In this document: in pieces, positions 38,436 through 49,461 of the stretch
How the letters are laid out: each line of letters opens with the position of its first letter
Position numbering within the stretch: the stretch's first letter is position 1
Source of the DNA: Pomacea canaliculata
Taxonomy: Eukaryota; Mollusca; Gastropoda; Architaenioglossa; Ampullariidae
Assembly: GCF_003073045.1 (NCBI RefSeq)
Contig: NC_037593.1
Coordinates: 18,404,725-18,468,724 of the forward strand
DNA: 64,000 nucleotides
Direction of reading: 5' to 3'
The notes under the pieces: model-generated
Database searches by the model: none
Seen by the model: only the letters and a program-made list of their open reading frames with translations
What the model was told of the DNA's origin: nothing
Position numbers and translations under genes: made by a program

Positions 38436-41400
38436 GCAATGCTGCTGCTGTTGGTTTTAATTTTGTTTCTGCTTTTGTTCTGCCATGTGTTAGCGCAGAT
38501 TAGCATGCGAAAACTAACGAAAGAAAGAAAGAAAGAAAAAGAAAGAAAGAAAATCAAGCTTAATTCAAAAGAGCGCTGAGATAGTTGATTGCAGCCTACT
38601 CTGTTGTTCACACTAAAATGAACTGTTTAGCTCTATTCTAACCAAGACCAGTGTATTTTTCGAAGTTTACTTGTTTGCATCTTCTTCTTTGTTTAATTAA
38701 TGGCTCCGCATTTTTTCAGAAGTAAAAACAAATAGAACCTAATTCTCGTAGCTAATATGTTCGTTACCCCTCGCGGAAATTCATTTCTTTCTGCAGATCG
38801 CCTGCCTGGGTCAGGACCACTCCTTATTAGCTCACATTTGAAAGCCATTTTTGTGCCGAGGGTTTGTCGGAGAGACTAGGTTTCGACTGCTGAGAGAAGA
38901 TTCGCAACGTCTGTTTTAAACTAATACGCCCGGGGCGGCAAACTTGACATCAAAGAGTTCATGCAACGGGACTCTAACGGAACTGCGTCAGCAGAGGCCC
39001 TATAGCCGGTGCTTGTGTGCGTCGGGAGGAATAGGGTATGGTGTATGTGGGGTATGCTGTATGTGGGGTATGCTGTATGTGGGGTATGCTGTATGCAGGG
39101 TATGCTGTATGCAGGGTATGCTGTATGCGGGGTAGGGTGTATGTGGGGTATGTTGTATGCAGGGTGTGCTGTATGCGGGGTGTGCTGTATGTGGGGTATG
39201 CTGTATGCGGGGTGTGCTGTATGTGGGGTATGCTGTATGCGGGGTATGGTTTATGCAGGGTATGCTGTATGCGGGGTAGGGTGTATGTGGGGTATGTTGT
39301 ATGCAGGGTATGCTGTATGCAGGGTATGCTGTATGGGTGGTATGCTGTATGCAGGGTATGCTTGAGGGAGGAAAGAAGTCTGTTAGCGAGGCAGGAAGAG
39401 AAAGGATTTAACTGAATTTTCTTCTGATTGCCCATTCATCTCTATTTTTTTCTCTTCAGTTCAATCTTCAACTGTGGTGCTGTAAATATTTTTTTTTTGT
39501 GCGAAGGGAGTTGGGAGGGAGTAAGGGGGGAACTGAGAGCCGGATGGGGGAGAGGAACGTTTAGAAATGCTAAATTAAATGCTAGTGGAAAATGCGATTC
39601 ACGCTGGCACGTACTCATCTGCGTGCTTGCTTGAAACGTATTCAGTAATTATCATTAGCTTTTCTTTTTTCTTTCTTTTTTGTTTTGTGTTTTTCTGGGT
39701 TGGAGGTTGTGGGTGGGGGGTAGTTGTGATAAGTATGTGAGCCTAGATCAAGTTTATAACCAAATGGTATGTAGACAAGTATGTTTGCGTGTTTATCTGT
39801 GCAGCTGTGTGTGCATGTGTGAGTATTTATGTGTACACGTGTGCGTGTGGACCTGTTCTTGTTTATGGGTGAGTACGACTGTGTGTGTATGTGTGTTTGT
39901 TCTCGAGTGCGTTCGTGTTTGTGAACTTATCGTTATACTCATGCGTGCGCGTGCCTGTGTGTGTGAGAGAGAGGGGGGTAGAATGTAGACCGTGCTGAGG
40001 CGGTACTTCACGTGTACTCGGCTCCGATCTACATACCGTGAGTGTCGGAGGGAACGAGCACTCCGATAACTGGTGAACACACTCACCAACAAAACCCACG
40101 CGCTTGATTCTGTGTAAGCGATGCTCTCCTACGTTTTTGGCCCCCCGAAATAGTAACAGAGAGAGAGAGAGAAGAAGAAAGAAACCCCCAGTGAAATGCA
40201 ATGCTCCACCCATGACTGTTGACTTCACCACCATTTCCCGACCTCGAGTTACTGCGGGGTGCACTGTGCCTACGTCACTAGGCGGCGCTCCACAGGGTAG
40301 ATCACTCCCTAGAGACGTACTTACCTCTCGCTCCACCCTGCTCCTGCAGAAATCTGTTTCTGACACGTCTGACCTCCGTGATTACAACACCTTCCTGCGC
40401 ACTGCGAGTTGTGAACCTAATTTCCTCCCATTCCGATTGCCATCTTTCTTCTATATGCATTATGTATGTCTGCACAGCAAGTAAGAAAAAAAAGGTATAA
40501 AAATACTTGTGTTGTCTATTTTGGTTCAAAGTTGTTTTTTCAAGCGATGAGATTTCCAGAAATCACCTAGACTAGAAAGACTAGAACATAAAGGACTAAA
40601 AATAAAGAGATAAAAGACGTTATCTCCACGGCAACATATCCCGCTAGTCAGCATTAAAAGAGTGAAGGACCAGAGGGTCTGGTACTGAATGTAACGGATG
40701 TAACACTTTATCACATTTCATCGTTTCACACCGTCTAACCAAAAATAGAATGAAATCGTTTCTCTCCCACCCCACTCACAAAAAATAAATAAATAAAAAA
40801 AGAAAGGAAAGATAGGAATAAAAAAGTGATTGAAAATGAAGGGCGCGGATGTAAGACAGACATTTGCACGAGAAGCAGAGAGACTAAACAGACAGATGAA
40901 ACCTGAGCGAGAGAGAGAGGAAATGTGGGTGGAGGAGAGGAAGGGAGAGGGTGAGGGAAGGGGAAGTGGAGGAAGAAAAAACGTTTATGGCTCCGATAAT
41001 TTGTTTTTCTTTACTTTATTACCTAGTGTAAAAGGCCATAGCAGGCAGGTAATATGCGACACTTCTTACCATCGTGTCTTATCTGTCTTGTGCATCTCAC
41101 AGCGCGTGTTGCGTCTGTCTCGTCGTCTACTTCACTTCCACATCTTCGCTCCTTAAAATAACGGGTACACTTGTGATTACGAGCGTTGGGTTTACCCGAG
41201 TGTCAGCAATGAGTGCTTGGGGCCGCGTGTTTATGCTCTTCATCTTGATGGCGATTTGCGATAGATCCTCTGAAGTACCGCTCAAATCTTTTGACAGACA
41301 AAACGCCCTTCCAGAAATAGCAAGCAGAGGGTTTTTTTTATAAATATAAAAATAAAACAGACATTTGCTCCTTGGAAAACCTATTGCAGTACAAGTGTTG

Positions 41401-43595
41401 ATGATAGTTCCTGCTTCAAAGGTGATACCTAGATTGGTCTTGATGTGCATCATTTCGAGTAAACTCACTTGTTTGAGAAATAACATCGAATCACATTATT
41501 TTACAGTGAAATCTTGCTCTCATGACCAGACTGCACATAAACACCCCTTCAGAAACGGGTGGGGTGGTGGTGGTGAGGGAGGAGTAAAGAAGTATGAGAT
41601 CTGTGTGAACATGAAGACCAGTGCCTACAGGTGCTACCGCTTGTTGCAGGTCCTGCCAGGCTAGAGGGACCCACGATCCAGAAAAGTTTCTAGAAGAGGC
41701 GGGGCAGATCTACACAACGATATTCCACAAGTACAACAAACGGGTGAGGCCCCCGGATGACTACCCCAGTAAGGTTAAAGTCAACGTTCAAGCCGTCCTC
41801 ATCCACATACGGCAGCTCGACCTGCTCAAACAGGAGCTGGAGTCGGTCCTAGCCCTCAACATAGTGAGTAGAACTCTTACATTCACCGCCATTACACTTC
41901 TTCCGCCATCTCTCGCCTTCCTTCCTTTGTAGCGCCCATCGTCTCTTCCTTGCTTCGTGCTTCTTGTTCCGTGGAGGTTAAAAAAGTTTTAAAGAAAGTG
42001 GAGATGATTCATTGCAAGATATCAATTACCAACATGGGAGCAGAATGTTTTTCTCGTGCCTTTGAACCGCACAGTTCTCACCTGGGTTCACTTTCATTTT
42101 TTTACTGTGACGTCACAAAAGTATACTCGCCGAGTAGCTAACACTTCACACGCTCGAAGCTTTCAAGTTGGTTGAGATTGTTCAGAGAATTAATTTTTTT
42201 GGAAATTAAAATTCAGGCCAATCCAGATATGTTCTTCTCTTAAAAAAAAAACCCAACAACAAACAACAAACAAAAAACAACAACAACAAAACAAAAAACA
42301 AAAAACAGCAACAAATATAATGATTGAAATTATCCAACGCATTTTGTAACAATATTGTGTTCTTCACAGAAACTTTAAATTTAACTCTAAGAAGGACTCC
42401 AGCTACAGCTTTTATTTGCTCCAGTTTCACATTTTTTGCATCTTACTTTTTCTCCTGATTACTTCTGCTAGGTAATGAAGAAACTTCGCCTATGAATGAA
42501 CCTGTAAATTTGGAATGAGGTTTGGCTGTTTTGGTGTCTTGTCTCTAGACATGGGATGACAAGCGGCTGGCCTGGTACGCCTACCAGGTGTACAACATAA
42601 CGGAAGGTGTGGATCAGGTATGGAGCCCTTCCATCATCTACCTGAACAGGTAACATTTACCAGGGGCTAGAAGTTTACTTTTTGCGCGTCAGTGACGAAG
42701 TAGGTAATTTCTTTGCTGGCGAATATTTTACAGTTGCTTTCTGTCTTCGTTCTGCTTTTAGAAATCATTTTTTTTTTACCAGAGTCTGTACCGTTTCGTT
42801 CCCGGCTGATTTAAATGAGCTTGTCATTTGAGACCAGATGATAAGTGTGAAATGGCTAAAAATAATTCTGTAATCAGGATGAAAAAGGAACAAGTTGAAC
42901 CGTTCAGGAAAAGGGGTCAGATTATAGTCTTCACCGCGAAATAGATGTTCAGGTTGTCAATGGTAGCGCTAGAGAAGTTATCATAAAGACCAGTCGTGGG
43001 TTCATGCTGTCAAAAGTATGATATGTGAAGATAATGAAATAGAATAAAGAATATCAATAATGATTGTGACGACAACGACGACGATGATGATAAGGATGAT
43101 GATGTAAAACTGGCTATCTTTTTCAGTGCTGTTCCGCCAAATCCGTTGTTCTTTTCCAAAGTGACCATCAGCTCAGAGGGACTGATCACGTGGTTTAGAC
43201 AAGAAGTAGTCACCACAGTGTGCCGCACGAATCCCAAGGAGGCAACCCAGACGTGCGCCATCAGCCTCGGCTTCACCTCGCCGCATGCTGACGAAGAGTT
43301 TGGCAATGTAACGACATTTGAGTTAAGTGAAGAGTTCTCCAATCACGCCTGGGAAGTGCAGCCGGGAGAAACGGAAGTAGACAACTCCCGCAAAATCAAC
43401 TTTGTCCTTTTTCTAGAACAGCTAGAGCCAATGGCCGACAGACCAGAAGACAAAAACCAGACAGATGCTATGGATGTCGTGAGCAACGGAAACGCCAGCA
43501 AAGCGAGTTCCGTTCTCGTTGTCATGGCTACTAACTGTTTGGTAGTCACTGTGTTCCTGTGCAATTGTATGCTTTTGTACTTTAACTTGTATTGA
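22544..43595 (+). CDS. AChBP-like Cys-loop ligand-binding-domain protein with C-terminal anchor
   Basis: Exons 22544-22590, 41650-41863, 42549-42649 and 43127-43595 join in phase to 276 aa. Exon 1 gives signal peptide [16 protein letters not shown], completed by SCQA in exon 2. Residues 30-222 follow the extracellular fold of Cys-loop receptors: [11 protein letters not shown] (40-50), TWDDKRLAW (88-96; AChBP TWSDRTLAW), [12 protein letters not shown] (110-121; SSLWVPDLAAYNAIS), and a Cys loop C153-C164 with 10 intervening residues (12 in Lymnaea AChBP). Loop C is short and lacks the vicinal cysteines. Trp53 of AChBP is Ala84, Trp143 is Thr171 with Phe170 beside it, and WxPD is WSPS. Five N-glycosylation sequons (N86, N103, N181, N231, N243) fit a secreted protein. 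There are no four channel helices; after a polar linker, residues 250-276 are hydrophobic to the stop, as in a GPI signal or tail anchor. Expected on the cell surface; its ligand is unknown. AATAAA at 43953 may be the poly(A) signal. Confidence 0.8.
23397..23470. repeat. (CAGA)n followed by (GGCA)n microsatellite
   Basis: About 12 tetranucleotide CAGA units pass into GGCA units at the right end. A closely similar compound array lies at 25157-25262. Confidence 0.95.
23879..23955. repeat. (GGTT)n microsatellite
   Basis: About 19 GGTT units are nearly perfect, directly after a TGACGTCA palindrome at 23873-23880. Confidence 0.95.
24538..24612. repeat. Compound (CT)n/(CA)n microsatellite
   Basis: CT-, CA- and again CT-dinucleotide runs alternate. 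There is no coding potential. Confidence 0.85.
25013..25050. repeat. (GAC)n/(GAT)n trinucleotide repeat
   Basis: About 11 mostly GAC triplets run with GAT interruptions. They account for the Ser-rich and Val-rich antisense open frames. Confidence 0.9.
25157..25262. repeat. Compound (CAGA)n/(GGCA)n/(CAGA)n microsatellite
   Basis: CAGA units flank a central GGCA block, mirroring the composition of the array at 23397-23470. The two probably share an origin or a slippage-prone motif. Confidence 0.95.
25664..25719. repeat. (TTG)n trinucleotide repeat
   Basis: About 18 perfect TTG units. Antisense open frames encoding poly-Asn or poly-Thr are artefacts of it. Confidence 0.95.
26010..26130 (+). 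mobile_element. 3' tail of a non-LTR element with (ATT)n end
   Basis: GAAGCGCCTTGAGCTTGCCC, then GGGTAGGGATAAGAAGC and CTATACAAGC, run into about 17 ATT units ending at 26129. This is a standard 3' terminus of CR1/L2-like LINEs or their SINEs. The 5' part is not recognised. Confidence 0.6.
32460..32575. repeat. G-rich (GAGT)/(GGGT) degenerate repeat
   Basis: GTGA, GAGT and GGGTGAGG units run for about 115 bp, G-rich on the plus strand. His/Thr/Ser/Pro-rich antisense frames across it are artefacts. Confidence 0.85.
33718..33842. repeat. T-rich (TTTG)n/(TTG)n tract with G9 run
   Basis: TTTG units, a G run at about 33768-33776 and TTG units form a strand-asymmetric T/G tract. There is no coding content. 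Confidence 0.85.
35796..36010 (-). CDS. Unrecognised open frame that looks like a coding exon
   Basis: On the minus strand an uninterrupted frame includes [20 protein letters not shown], then [20 protein letters not shown] and [18 protein letters not shown], ending at TGA 35796-35798. The composition is balanced, with Trp, Cys, Tyr and Phe and no repeat, unlike other frames in this intron. The first ATG is at 35991-35993 and the frame stays open upstream to about 36016. It could be a terminal exon or a single-exon remnant. I do not recognise a family, and no in-phase partner exon was found. It lies antisense within intron 1 of the AChBP-like gene. Confidence 0.3.
37015..37262. repeat. Diverged minisatellite, about 47-bp unit
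   Basis: The motif CAGAATAC/CAGAATAAA recurs at 37041, 37089, 37136 and 37179, with a weaker copy near 37228. ACATAAATCA and GAGGGAGA-like boxes sit in register between them. About five diverged copies are present. Confidence 0.7.
38393..38437. repeat. (TTG)n trinucleotide repeat
   Basis: About 15 TTG units, followed by CTG units. It produces poly-Thr in the antisense frame. Confidence 0.95.
38517..38553. repeat. (GAAA)n microsatellite
   Basis: About 9 GAAA units with one imperfect unit. Confidence 0.9.
39033..39362. repeat. 15-bp minisatellite, about 22 copies
   Basis: The unit GGTATGCTGTATGCG, with T/A/G variants, repeats for 330 bp. Fifteen is a multiple of three and the unit has no stop in several frames, so long open frames appear on both strands (Cys/Tyr/Val/Met-rich on plus, His/Thr/Tyr/Pro-rich on minus). 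Variant units recur in higher-order blocks, for example GGGTAGGGTGTATGTGGGG at about 39130 and 39276. Confidence 0.95.
40138..41649. other. End of intron 1, no feature
   Basis: Short GA-rich runs (40158-40183, 40907-40980) and AT-rich DNA lead to the acceptor at 41648-41649. Open frames here lack family resemblance. The last 100 bp before the acceptor are G-rich (GGTGGGGTGGTGGTGGTG). Confidence 0.5.
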
Positions 43596-46200
43596 AGGAT
43601 TTAGATGATTTTTTTCCTAGCTGCATTGTCTTTTTCTCTCATTTCTACGCCCCACCATTCATACACTCTCATGCAACAAAAACATCGTTATTTCTTTATG
43701 CAACTTTATGTTATGTCACATTTTCGAGGGTTTTTTCCATCCTTATATATCATAATTCTGCCTTATACGAACCATAATACTGCAAATGTGAAATTGTATT
43801 TATTTTGATAAACTGCCCACATCGATTTCAAACTACTCTCTCACGCACATTAACAACACGCTGATGATCTGTCTTGGAAATACTAAAACAAAAGTGTTTT
43901 ACAGATGCAGTCTCCTTCGAGCAGGATTTTTTATGGATCTTTATTTTGATGCAATAAATGGAATATGGCGAATATTAAAATGTGCACGAAAGAAACCAAG
44001 GGAGCATGAATGTTGGCTGTGTTCTCGTCAAACTTCATTGATATTTTATTTCTTTAACGTGCTGACCATTGAAATAGAGGTGGCCAGGGATGAAAGCTAT
44101 TTTGTCTGCACCCAAAGTCTAGTTACAAGAGTAAGAGATTTCCATGTACATACTTACCAGCCATATTGCTATATTGCGTGTTTTTGCTGGAGAACTAGGA
44201 TCCGAACTACATATTTTCAAGGCCAGCCCGAGTCAAACACGAAATGAACCTTGAAGTTGCAATCAGGTTAACAGGACATAAAGCAGTCGTTACTTTTACA
44301 CCAAATGCATTTTATATATTTGAAGAAATGAAAGCAGTCGTACATTACCCTTTCATTTCTCACGCCTCTGAAAGGCGCAACTACAATGCGAGAGCTTTGA
44401 CCTCTCGGTAATGAGACGTTGCCATGACAGTTAACCGACTTCTGTGACGTCCAGGGAAAATTGGGTCTTGACATCTTTGCAAAAGGCAGATGAAAATTTC
44501 AAAGTTCAAGATCTCTCATCTTGTGATCGAACAGATTTGTTTATAATTTAGGGAATCAGTATGTGTGATGAATGAGTCCAGGCCAATAATTTTGCACTCG
44601 AATTCATCTGTAACACCAAGTAAATCTAGAGACCAAAAAAAATAAAAATAAAAAAATAATAATAATAATTCATGCAATCCTATTACTTGACCAGCATGGT
44701 CAAAATATATCCAAAATGCAGTTTCACCACTTTCCTCCTGATCATCTTCTGCATAGTTATTATCAAATTTCATAGTTAAATCATAAATACCTTCATAGGC
44801 TGAAGATTGTAAATGATAAAACAATGGGAAAAAATGTAGCACGATCCTATGAAAAATGCGAGTGGTGGTGTTTTACACAGCTCTTCATAATAAAATTCAT
44901 TTCTGAACACGTCTACCTCATTTATACGTTATGCATGAGTTATCACAGTTGCACATCCCGCATCTGACCCAAGTAAAGCAGCAAAATGCAACAGTTTGTG
45001 AAGGACGACACCTTAGTGTGCAAGTGAATGATCTGTCAGCGATCTTCCGGTTGTAGGTGTGATAAATCACGTGCTTCTTCATTGAGTTTACAGACGCATT
45101 ATCACGATTGACCAAAATGTCATAATCATCGTTAGACAAGTATGCCTTCGATTTAAAAGACTGCAAAAATTAAACTTTCCGGAAACAGTTTTCTGCAACA
45201 GCAGATTTTCGTTTCTTTTTTTTTTTTCTGTTCATTTCAAATCGCTTTTCTCGTTTTTTTTCTGTTGTTATTGAATGTGATATGAAATAAATACGTATGA
45301 GTATATTTTAAGGAATATGTCACTCACACTTTATATACTATACCATTATTATTATTTATACACCTTCAAAGGTGGGCTTATTTATGGCGATTTACATGCG
45401 TGCACTTACGTGACGACACACCAGCACACGACGAACAGGCATCGAATACGTCTTACAAATCATCACACCTTTCCCTTTCACACACAGCTGGGTAGAGGAA
45501 ACCTGGAGTACCTGGAGAAAAACTACCGACGTTAACCGTGTAAACAGGTGTCACATCAAGAGAAATGTGTGTCAGACCCGAGTTCTGAACCCTAGACACC
45601 CAATTCTTATTGTAGTGCTTTACCTACTGCGCCACTAGCCGCGCGCGCACAAGAAGTGTGTCGATCTGTGTGTGTGTACGTGTGTTTTAGTATATGTGCT
45701 TTCTGTTTGGTGGACTGGAGCAGGAATAGGTTATACTTGGATGGGATGTCAGGAACAGATTTTAGAATATTTAATCCAGAATATAGTGGCAGGAACGTCT
45801 GTAAACTTTCAACAATAAATTTAAAAAAAAGAAATTTCATTAAAATGACTTATGCAAACATAATTAGATGCGACCTTTCTGTCGAAAAACCCTGGCACAC
45901 ATATGTGCTACTCTATAGTGACCTGTATCTGTTTAGACTCATTTATTGGCCTAATTGATATAAAAAGGCTTCCGTCTACTCTAAAGGGTTTTGGTGAAAA
46001 GGTGATGAAGTCAATACTGAATGTTTAGCGCGCATTTCCCTCATTGGATGCGAGTTCAGTGTGCTTCACACGAAAATCAAAAACGAAACGAAAATGGTAG
46101 AGAAAATAAACTACATTTTAACCCTGGCTCTTATAATAATCCTCACCGAACTCGAGAGTATTAAGGAACATAAGAAGAGCAATTTTAACGGTTAATAGTC
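43596..46200. other. 3' flank of the AChBP-like gene and intergenic DNA
   Basis: The first 0.4 kb is probably 3' UTR, with AATAAA at 43953-43958. The 127-codon frame at 43864-44247 has no family resemblance and probably overlaps this UTR. A SINE-like piece lies at about 45540-45650. Nothing else is recognisable. Confidence 0.5.
45540..45650 (-). mobile_element. tRNA-derived SINE-like fragment
   Basis: On the minus strand GGCTAGTGGCGCAGTAGG is a good A box, and GGGTTCAGAACTCGGG follows at B-box spacing. It is probably a SINE head. Confidence 0.6.
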
Positions 46201-46451
46201 GCAGAGTAGCGGTTGCGCCATTTGTAGCGAGACTAATAAAGGGAAGCTATCAACAATAAGGATTGGCTGCTTACTTCCCTTTACGTTTGTAGCGAAGTTT
46301 AGCGAAAATGGCGCTAACAATGAAAAGATGACAATCCGTCGATTTTGATTAGCATAGACTGACGTGAATATTGGAAACAAGCATTGTGTACCAGACACAA
46401 AAGCTTCCCTGTAACTTACATCAATTGTGTGGCATGCACACCTGAGACAAG

Positions 46452-49400
46452 AGTAAGTTAATTTAGGATGTCAGAAGTTGAGCTTTGTCGTACAGTTTGT
46501 TGATGTTGACATATCGTTTTATTGCTTACGAAGAAGTACAAATAAAAAAATAATACATTTTGCGTTGTCGGTAGCACATACTGGACTTGTTCATTTTTAA
46601 AAGTAGGATCAGATCAGCAGATTAATTTGACTTGAAGCATGCAGCGAAGGTTAATAGACATTCTTGCATCTGCTTAATGATTAATTGTTCTCCTTATCGT
46701 ACACTACTGTTTTTAACGTTTACTTTCCAAGTTTAGCGAAGCAGCCACTTTACCTTCATTTTAATTACTTTGTATGCCGGGAGTAGAACAATGTGATAAC
46801 TTATTATTTTATGTATAAGTTTAGGCTTTTTTTTTAATTTGAAAGAAAATTAAATTAGTAAGGAGACTTGTAGTTTTAAACTGTTAGAGATCCAGTGAAA
46901 CAGTTTAAGGGAGTTTCTGAAAGTAATTTGAAAAAGGTGAGTCAAGCTGCTGATTAAAACTAGTTATGCAGCTTGGTGGAAGAGAAAGGGAAGAGTGTTC
47001 AAAGCAAAGGGACTAGTGTATGCAAAGGTTTTCTGACTAGTGAAGCAGAGTATTGTTCAGAATAATGTGGAACCAAAGGTATCAGATGCTGATCAAAGCA
47101 TGCAGGATGTGGTCTGGATGGTGAGGCAGGAAGAAAGTAGCACGGTGGTGGAAATATAACAAATACCAACATGTAAACAGATGCATCAACAAATGTGGCT
47201 ATATTTAAATTTTACTTTGATGATGTGTCTGACTTTTGCAGTGCTTGGTTCACTGTCAGCACTTGGATCTCTTCAGTCTGCTGCCACTGCCAAACAACAA
47301 AGTGAAAAAGAGGTAGCTATCAAACAGCAGATAAAGCAAGCACAGCTGCAAAGAATTGAAGAGTTGAAAAAGAAACGTGAAAAGCTGAAGGAACTGTTGC
47401 AGACTGCGGCAGCTGAAGCTGACGAATTACACGCTGTGGAAGAAAATGGCAGTGGCTCAGAGCTAAGGCGTGCAGAGGCATATTGCAAGAAGCTTCGTGA
47501 ACAATTAAATGTCTACAAATTAACAGGTATGCAGCCTGAAGGTTATTTTTGTGGAACATAAAGCTAAAATTAGATTGCAAAAAGGAAGATATAGAGATTT
47601 CTCTGGAGCTGGAGTCAATGTGTTAATGGCTTATGGAGTCCAATTCCAGTTGTGTTGGTGCATTTATTATGGTGAAGCAATATTGGCTCATATAAATTGC
47701 TACTAAGAGGAATAAAATGCCTCAAGGTCATGAAGCCTGTCCTTAAGGTCAGGAAAATGATCTGTGATTGCATGGGTTTTGTCTGGTGTGATAGATGTAA
47801 ATGTGATGGTATGAATGTGTGATGGTGGTTTTGATTGATCTTGTTGTGTTGTGTGTGTGGTTGTCACCCTTTCTTCCTTATAGAGGTGCTTAGTAATTGG
47901 ATAAATAAAGTCGTATCTTACATATTTGCAATGGTTACATTTCAAACAGTTGTTTACATGGAAATTCTCAGCCATTCAACTTAATCCTGTGATGTTATTA
48001 AATCAACAGGTGTTGCAATTACTGAATCAGACCATGTCAGCAAACTTCTCTGCTTCACTACATCTTTTAAAGGTATCTATCTGGAGTCATACCATGTGAA
48101 ATTGCAGCGTTTGTCTTCAGGACACTTCAAAATTGCCCACCATGACCTCCCTGCTTTCATTGTTTTCTCAAAGCTGCCAGAAAATCTTGAAGTGAAAGAT
48201 CTGCAATCATTTGTGCAGCCTGTCAGAGAGTTATTAGCAATGTATATCATTCGTCGAGAAGAAGTAAAGCAAGCTGAGGTGAGAGCAAATGTCAAAATTT
48301 AATCTGGGTGTCACCATCTTTATGTTATCAGCTCAGTTTGTTTGTCAGAGAAGACTGAAGGAAGATAGTAACATAGCAGTACTGAAATATTGCAGAAATC
48401 AGTCCTTTTATTGTTAAGCAGATGAATTAATTCAGTGCTGACCAAATATATCACTACTTTTAGTAGCAGATGAAGAAGGAAAATATTTCGTGCATCATAT
48501 ATCAGCTAAGAACATTACATTAATGTTGACAGTTATATAAATTTCTTTTGGGGTTTTTTCCAGACCAAATTCTCCTCAGTCCTGTATGTGGCTGAAAAAA
48601 GTGGGCCAGTTGATTTCTTATGTTTTCGTCTTGACATTCAGCCAAACCTGCAAGCAGAAATCACTTTGAAGTATGCAGATCTATGTACTGCCACACCAAC
48701 AACAGTTACTGTGGTCCCAGTTAAGAAAGGTGTGTAATTCAATCAATTCTGTCAAACTGTTTTCCTGTACAGCTTCAGATTCTGTTACAAATATGAAAGA
48801 GTACTTAACATTTTCTGTGCCTATGTACATTTTGGGATATCTTACATCATTTGTTAGTTCATCGAAAAATTTAAAGCGTGACTAAACTCATTTTTGTGTA
48901 ATTTGCCCATCTTTGCACCATCAAAAACATGACTTACTAAAAAAAAAAACCCCCAAAAAACAAAAAATCAAATGCGGCTTTCATCCTCAAGCTAGGGTAG
49001 GTAGGTGATGCATGTTTTTTGGTTGGTACCAATTAGGGAATTGCCTAATTCAGTATTTTATTGCTTGTCCAATTGAAATATACTCCATTTCTATAATTTG
49101 AGTTTAGTCACACTTAAAAGTGTAGGGAGGTGGCAGGTAATTTTGGGGATGGTGTATATGTGGAAATGTATTATAATGTAGATATTTTATTACTTTAGAA
49201 TGTATTTTGCAAAAATGTGATCCTAGACCTTGTGGTCAATAAATTTACTGAGTTCTCATTCATCATGAAAGGTGAACATAATACACTATATAATTTTTTG
49301 TTATTGTAGGTAATCTTGTGCATCAAAAGGGACTGCCTGATTCTGTCAGCTTAGAGCTTCAGCATGTTTTCTCAGAGAACAGATTAACTGCTGCCATTGG

Positions 49401-49461
49401 CTTAGCATTGGAACTCTTGGTAGCTCACTTTAGGAACCAGACAGAGGCAAGCATCACATGA
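46452..49461 (+). CDS. CENPO: Centromere protein O (CENP-O)
   Basis: Coding exons are 47242-47526, 48010-48278, 48564-48729 and 49310-49461, plus a proposed upstream exon ending at 46452 whose last A completes the start codon. The product is 290 aa; human CENP-O is 300. CENP-O is a subunit of the CENP-O/P/Q/U/R kinetochore complex at centromeres. An N-terminal coiled coil (about 18-95, EELKKKREKLKELL) is followed by the RWD-type pair: CFTTSFKGIYLESYHVKL with HHDLPAFI resembles human CISTAFEGNLLDSYFVDL with HHSVPVFI, and FLCFRLDIQPN with LCTATPTTVTVVP resembles LLSFTYKLDPG with LTATLPTDVTVTC. All introns are GT-AG and phases agree (1,1,0,1). The start at 46452 is inferred from the GTAAGT donor at 46453 and an in-frame TGA just upstream. 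AATAAA at 50081-50086 is a candidate poly(A) signal. Confidence 0.8.

Larger units (their letters stand above)
22591..41649 (+). other. 19-kb intron 1 of the AChBP-like gene, microsatellite-rich
   Basis: The donor is GG|GTAAGT at 22591 and the acceptor TTGTTGCAG|G ends at 41649. The interior is dominated by simple repeats, minisatellites and one LINE/SINE tail, listed separately. No internal exon in the right phase was found. One antisense open frame (about 35796-36010) looks coding and could be an unrelated gene. Confidence 0.6.

Noticed and set aside
47181-47241. ATG 47181 as CENP-O start, giving a signal-peptide-like MWLYLNFTLMMCLTF leader
   Set aside because: A kinetochore protein should not be secreted, and TCTGACTTTTGCAG at 47241 is a good acceptor, so this stretch is read as intron.
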